A stretch of DNA of 18,139 nt from CAZLPW01 sp964561495 (GTDB taxonomy: Bacteria; Fidelibacterota; Marinisomatia; Marinisomatales; UBA1611). The stretch lies in the NCBI GenBank assembly GCA_964561495.1, contig CAZLPW010000039.1:1-18139 (forward strand), written 5' to 3'. The position numbers and the translations under genes were made by a program. The notes under the pieces were generated by a model. That model saw nothing but the letters and a program-made list of their open reading frames with translations. It did no database searches and was not told where the DNA came from. This document shows positions 15,213 through 18,139 of this stretch, piece after piece (positions within the stretch are counted from its first letter, which is position 1; each line of letters opens with the position of its first letter).

Positions 15213-15767
15213 ATGAATTCAATTACCCAGAAAATTGCCTCAAGCGGAGTGTTTCAGATTGAACTAGTTAAAAAAATTGGTAAAAATGATCATGAAATAT
15301 TAATAAAAATATCTAAGGTTTTATCAGAAAAATTTGGTCCTGAAACAGAACTTACACCCACTACGATAGAATTATATTTTAATAGAGATGGATCAATACC
15401 TTTCATTGCTCGATTGAGAGGGGAAATTATTGGCTATATTATTGGAGTCCCGCTGGAAACTCTTGATAGAGAGCCATGGGCTAGAATGGATGTAAATTTC
15501 GGGAAAAAAAACACTTTGTATACATATGCATTTGTCATCAATAAACAATATAAATCTAATGGCTATGCAAAAATGCTTAAACGTGTTTATTTAAATTGGG
15601 CGCGAAAAAAAAATCATTTAAAATACATTACAGGGCATGTTTTAGAGGGCATATCTTCAAATTTTAAAGGCAAAGTATACGTAGTCGATAAAGTTGCAAA
15701 CTGGCATGGTACAAAACAGGTGTTTGAATACTACCGTAGAACACTTGAACAACACCAACCTATGTAA
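15213..15767 (+). CDS. GNAT-family N-acetyltransferase
   Basis: An acyl-CoA-dependent N-acetyltransferase of 184 residues, the usual size of a single GNAT domain. The central strands FIARLRGEIIGYIIGVP (64-80) and TLYTYAFVINKQY (101-113) lead into the acetyl-CoA pyrophosphate-binding loop QYKSNGYAKMLKR (112-124), which fits the motif A pattern R/Q-x-x-G-x-G/A. A helix and strand follow (WARKKNHLKYITGHV, 129-143). The C-terminal strand region ends with a VFEYYRRTL helix. The substrate cannot be told from the sequence: protein N-termini, amino acids or polyamines are all possible. It is the only plus-strand gene in the window, starting at an ATG with no obvious Shine-Dalgarno and diverging from pyrF. 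It meets the next gene tail to tail. Confidence 0.85.
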   Translation: MNSITQKIASSGVFQIELVKKIGKNDHEILIKISKVLSEKFGPETELTPTTIELYFNRDGSIPFIARLRGEIIGYIIGVPLETLDREPWARMDVNFGKKNTLYTYAFVINKQYKSNGYAKMLKRVYLNWARKKNHLKYITGHVLEGISSNFKGKVYVVDKVANWHGTKQVFEYYRRTLEQHQPM

Positions 15768-15777
15768 TTTAATTTGT

Positions 15778-15794
15778 ATTCTATATATTAGAAT
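15778..15794. terminator. Weak hairpin between convergent genes
   Basis: The inverted repeat ATTCTA-TATAT-TAGAAT lies 11 nt after the GNAT stop and 29 nt before the stop of the convergent lipoprotein gene. The arms are short and AT-rich and no T tract follows on either strand, so a terminator role is only suggested by position. Confidence 0.3.
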
Positions 15795-15822
15795 TCACAG
15801 TTATAAATCATTTCCAAATTGA

Positions 15823-17133
15823 TTATTCGATTACAACTCTAGCTTCTTTGGATTCACTAACTCTATCATCCAAATCCGTAGCAATAAAAATCCAATTATA
15901 AACCCCAGGGTTGATATTTGGATCTACTGATATTTGATTAGAATAAACCCCATCACCTCTAAAAGTATCACCGCTAAAAAATGAGCTATCTAGACTTCCA
16001 TCATCATATAAAGAATAATATGTAGTGTCTATTATAATTGAGTCAGGGTGGTTAGCAAATGTTTTGAGGATAACAGTTGAAATATTAGTTAATCCATCTC
16101 CATCAGTAACATTCGCATTTATAGGGTATAGGGTATCTGCTTCTAAATCCAATACCATTATAGTATCTGGTATCGAGATGCTTATTATAACTGGTGGCAC
16201 CCCTAAATCCAATATTTCGATATTGCTATTTGTTTCCAAACCCCAGTAGTCCTTTGTCTTCAAATTATAGTGTTGCCTCGATGTAACCCTTGGGAATGAG
16301 AAAATAGTGTCAATCCGGTTAGTAGATGAAAATAAAATTATACTATTCTCCATATTCTCTTGATATGACATATTCAAAGAATAAGAAACAAAATCAGAAT
16401 CTATGTTCGCAGTCCATATTAAAAAAACTAAACTATCTTCTTCAACTATAGGTAATAAAGAAGATGGCCTAGGATAGTCATCCATTACTCTATATCCATT
16501 CCCAATCGAATGATAGTAAAAAGAATCAATCACCTTAAGCCAATAATATTTTTCTAAAGCTGGATTATAGTCATTAGTTATCAAGTGCGGTGAGTTTGTA
16601 GTATCAAAGATAGCTGCAAAGCTTGTTTTCAGTCCATTATAGGAATCTGAAATTAGAATTTCATATGATAACAAATCAGTCGCTAACGACTGATCCCAAG
16701 AAATAGTCATCTGATTTTGATCATATTGAATTGATTTAATATTCTGAGGTTGAGGATAGGATAAACTATTATCTACTTCTAATAAAATAGAATCTGAATA
16801 AGTTATATTCAAATCACCATCTGTTGCTTTTGCTTTGACTACATATTGATCATTTGGATAGACAGTAGTATTCCAATGAGCAAAATATAATGAATCATTT
16901 TTTTTTGCTTCACTAATTACAATATTATTTACTAAAAATTCTACGATCTTTAAACTATTATCATCATCTGCTTTAATTTGAATAATGGCAATTTGACTGA
17001 TTTTATTACCTGTCTCATGAGAAATAATTTTAACAGAGGGAGAATTAGTATCTTTGCTGATTTCTTGCGGTGAATCACAGCTAAAAAAGAAATAATAAAT
17101 AATTATAAAAAAGGTTGTTTCCCTTATTTGCAA
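15823..17133 (-). CDS. Lipoprotein with Ig-like and fibronectin III-like domains
   Basis: A probable envelope lipoprotein of 436 residues with no recognised enzyme domain. The start is TTG at 17133; no in-frame ATG gives a signal sequence. The short hydrophobic signal ends in YFFFSC, with Cys19 as the lipidation site, followed by an Asp/Ser-rich tether. Residues about 30-125 form an Ig-like beta module (VKIISH, IVEFLVNN, YVVKAKATDGD), like the bacterial Ig domains found in surface proteins. A fibronectin III-like module follows at about 130-215 (MTISWDQSLATDLLSYEI), a second at about 220-310, and a C-terminal beta domain at about 315-436 with YDDGSLDSSFFSGDTFRGDG. Adhesion, ligand binding or cell-surface structure are the likely roles. 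The gene follows the molybdenum hydroxylase gene by 49 nt and might be co-transcribed with it. Confidence 0.8.
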   Translation of the reverse strand: MQIRETTFFIIIYYFFFSCDSPQEISKDTNSPSVKIISHETGNKISQIAIIQIKADDDNSLKIVEFLVNNIVISEAKKNDSLYFAHWNTTVYPNDQYVVKAKATDGDLNITYSDSILLEVDNSLSYPQPQNIKSIQYDQNQMTISWDQSLATDLLSYEILISDSYNGLKTSFAAIFDTTNSPHLITNDYNPALEKYYWLKVIDSFYYHSIGNGYRVMDDYPRPSSLLPIVEEDSLVFLIWTANIDSDFVSYSLNMSYQENMENSIILFSSTNRIDTIFSFPRVTSRQHYNLKTKDYWGLETNSNIEILDLGVPPVIISISIPDTIMVLDLEADTLYPINANVTDGDGLTNISTVILKTFANHPDSIIIDTTYYSLYDDGSLDSSFFSGDTFRGDGVYSNQISVDPNINPGVYNWIFIATDLDDRVSESKEARVVIE

Positions 17134-17182
17134 ATTTTTTAAGATCTGAACAAAAACATTAAAAAAATATATTGAGTATTTT

Positions 17183-18139
17183 CTAATTTTTTAGGTCGCT
17201 TGCTAAAATTGGAAGCTTTCTAATTCGTTTTCCTGTAGCAGAAAATATTGCATTTGCAATCGCAGGAGCGATCGGAGGAAGCCCAGGCTCTCCCACTCCA
17301 CCTGGATTTTCATTATTTTTAATAATATGAACATCGACCTTCGGCATTTCATCAAATCTTAGGACCTTATAATCATCATAGTTGCTCTCATTGACTTGTC
17401 CGTTATTTACTGTTATTTGACTTTTAATTGTTGCTCCAATTCCAAAAACAATTGCACTCTGCATTTGGGCTCTTATTGTCATTGGGTTTACAGTTTGACC
17501 GCAGTCTATAACACAGGTAACTCTATGGATTTTAACTCTATTTAAACTAGATATGGATATTTCAACAACTTCAGCAACATGAGATCCAAATGAATGATGA
17601 TAAGCAAACCCATGAAAACGATCCTCTTTCAATTTTTTACCCCACCTTGACTCTTTTGCCGCTTTTTTAATTACATTTTCAGTCCTTGAGTTTGATTTTA
17701 CATGTTTCAACCTAATATCCACAGGATCAACACCACTTCTATGCGCTAATTCATCAATAAAGCATTCGTTTGCAAATGAATTTTGCGAATCATAGACCGC
17801 TCGCCAAAAACCAAGGGGAACATCAGTTTCAAATGGTTTAGTTTCAATAAGAAGGTTGGGAAATTTATACTTAATGTTTTTTGCACCTTCAGCAATAAAA
17901 GACATTTTCTTTTTAACAAAATCAAAACTCATTATACCCTTCGCAAGACCTGGTAAAGAAGCACCGTATTGGTAAACCATTTGCTGACCTGCTGCATCTG
18001 GAGAAACGATCTTATGCTTCCATAGTCTTATTTCCTTTCCTTCAACAATGCCTTCTAAACTATGGATACTAGAAGGTCTATAGAAGCCATGTTTCGTATC
18101 ATCCTCTCTATCCCAAATTAGTTTAGTTGGTTTTTTAAT
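17183..18139 (-). CDS. Molybdenum hydroxylase large subunit (isoquinoline 1-oxidoreductase beta type), N-terminus cut by window edge
   Basis: The C-terminal 318 residues of a xanthine dehydrogenase/aldehyde oxidase-family molybdopterin-binding subunit. The frame is open through the right window edge, so the ATG at 17980 is internal. The visible start (KKPTKLIWDREDDTKHGFYRP) matches the IorB-type segment in which the enzyme core begins its second half. FWRAVYDSQNSFANE is followed by a HRSGVDPVDIRLKH helix. VIDCGQTVNPMTIRAQMQSA is the cofactor-contacting region. Near the C-terminus GGVGEPGLPP contains the glutamate that acts as general base in this family, and NAIFSATGKRIRKLP closes the protein. 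Such enzymes hydroxylate N-heterocycles or aldehydes with water, passing electrons through a small 2Fe-2S subunit. The small subunit would lie upstream, outside the window. The substrate cannot be assigned. Confidence 0.9.
   Translation of the reverse strand: MKKPTKLIWDREDDTKHGFYRPSSIHSLEGIVEGKEIRLWKHKIVSPDAAGQQMVYQYGASLPGLAKGIMSFDFVKKKMSFIAEGAKNIKYKFPNLLIETKPFETDVPLGFWRAVYDSQNSFANECFIDELAHRSGVDPVDIRLKHVKSNSRTENVIKKAAKESRWGKKLKEDRFHGFAYHHSFGSHVAEVVEISISSLNRVKIHRVTCVIDCGQTVNPMTIRAQMQSAIVFGIGATIKSQITVNNGQVNESNYDDYKVLRFDEMPKVDVHIIKNNENPGGVGEPGLPPIAPAIANAIFSATGKRIRKLPILASDLKN

Noticed and set aside
1..18139. tRNA, rRNA, CRISPR array, IS element or prophage
   Set aside because: No cloverleaf, spaced direct repeats, transposase or integrase motifs were seen, and intergenic gaps are short.

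Overview
The window is AT-rich bacterial chromosomal DNA. It is gene-dense, with twelve protein genes: eleven on the minus strand and one on the plus strand. It probably comes from a marine member of Marinimicrobia/Fidelibacterota (SAR406), or a neighbouring FCB-group lineage. The pointers are AT-rich Gram-negative coding DNA with many lipoproteins, and a very large secreted protein that ends in a type IX secretion (T9SS) sorting domain of the NYPNPFNP type after a dockerin-like segment. That combination is common in Marinimicrobia and Ignavibacteria-like genomes. The placement is an inference from protein style; no rRNA or marker alignment was possible. A run of ten N at 12410-12419 shows that this is a draft or metagenome assembly.

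Layout from left to right; most genes read right to left. (1) 1-1422: the N-terminal 474 codons of an isoleucyl-tRNA synthetase running off the left edge. It has an altered HIGH motif (GVHH) that matches the IleRS2 type described as mupirocin hyper-resistant. (2) 1490-1515: an intrinsic terminator, then the periplasmic serine protease HtrA/DegP (1535-2914). (3) 2977-3004: a perfect palindrome terminator, then a 1205-residue modular T9SS-exported protein (3028-6645). (4) 6776-15088: a tightly packed unit of seven genes transcribed as pyrF, pyrE, a cyclophilin-type PPIase lipoprotein, a patatin-like phospholipase, DsbD, a TlpA-like thioredoxin lipoprotein, and a large M1-family metallopeptidase with a C-terminal domain that looks like an outer-membrane beta-barrel. 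Junctions are 4-8 nt overlaps or gaps of at most 39 nt, consistent with one operon. (5) 15213-15767: the only plus-strand gene, a GNAT acetyltransferase diverging from pyrF. (6) 15823-17133: a lipoprotein with Ig/fibronectin-like modules. (7) 17183-18139: the C-terminal part of a molybdenum hydroxylase large subunit of the isoquinoline 1-oxidoreductase beta type, cut by the right edge.

The shared theme is envelope protein quality control and export. HtrA, a PPIase, DsbD with a TlpA-type thioredoxin, and an M1 peptidase fused to a putative barrel all act outside the cytoplasm. They lie beside a large, multidomain T9SS cargo that would need such help. The pyrimidine genes pyrF and pyrE head the same transcription unit, so envelope folding genes may be co-expressed with UMP synthesis. 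I see no phage, IS, CRISPR, tRNA or rRNA, and no clear novel defence system. The most unusual items are the peptidase-barrel fusion, the split fibronectin domains with a dockerin and cohesin in the same secreted protein, and the altered IleRS active-site motif.
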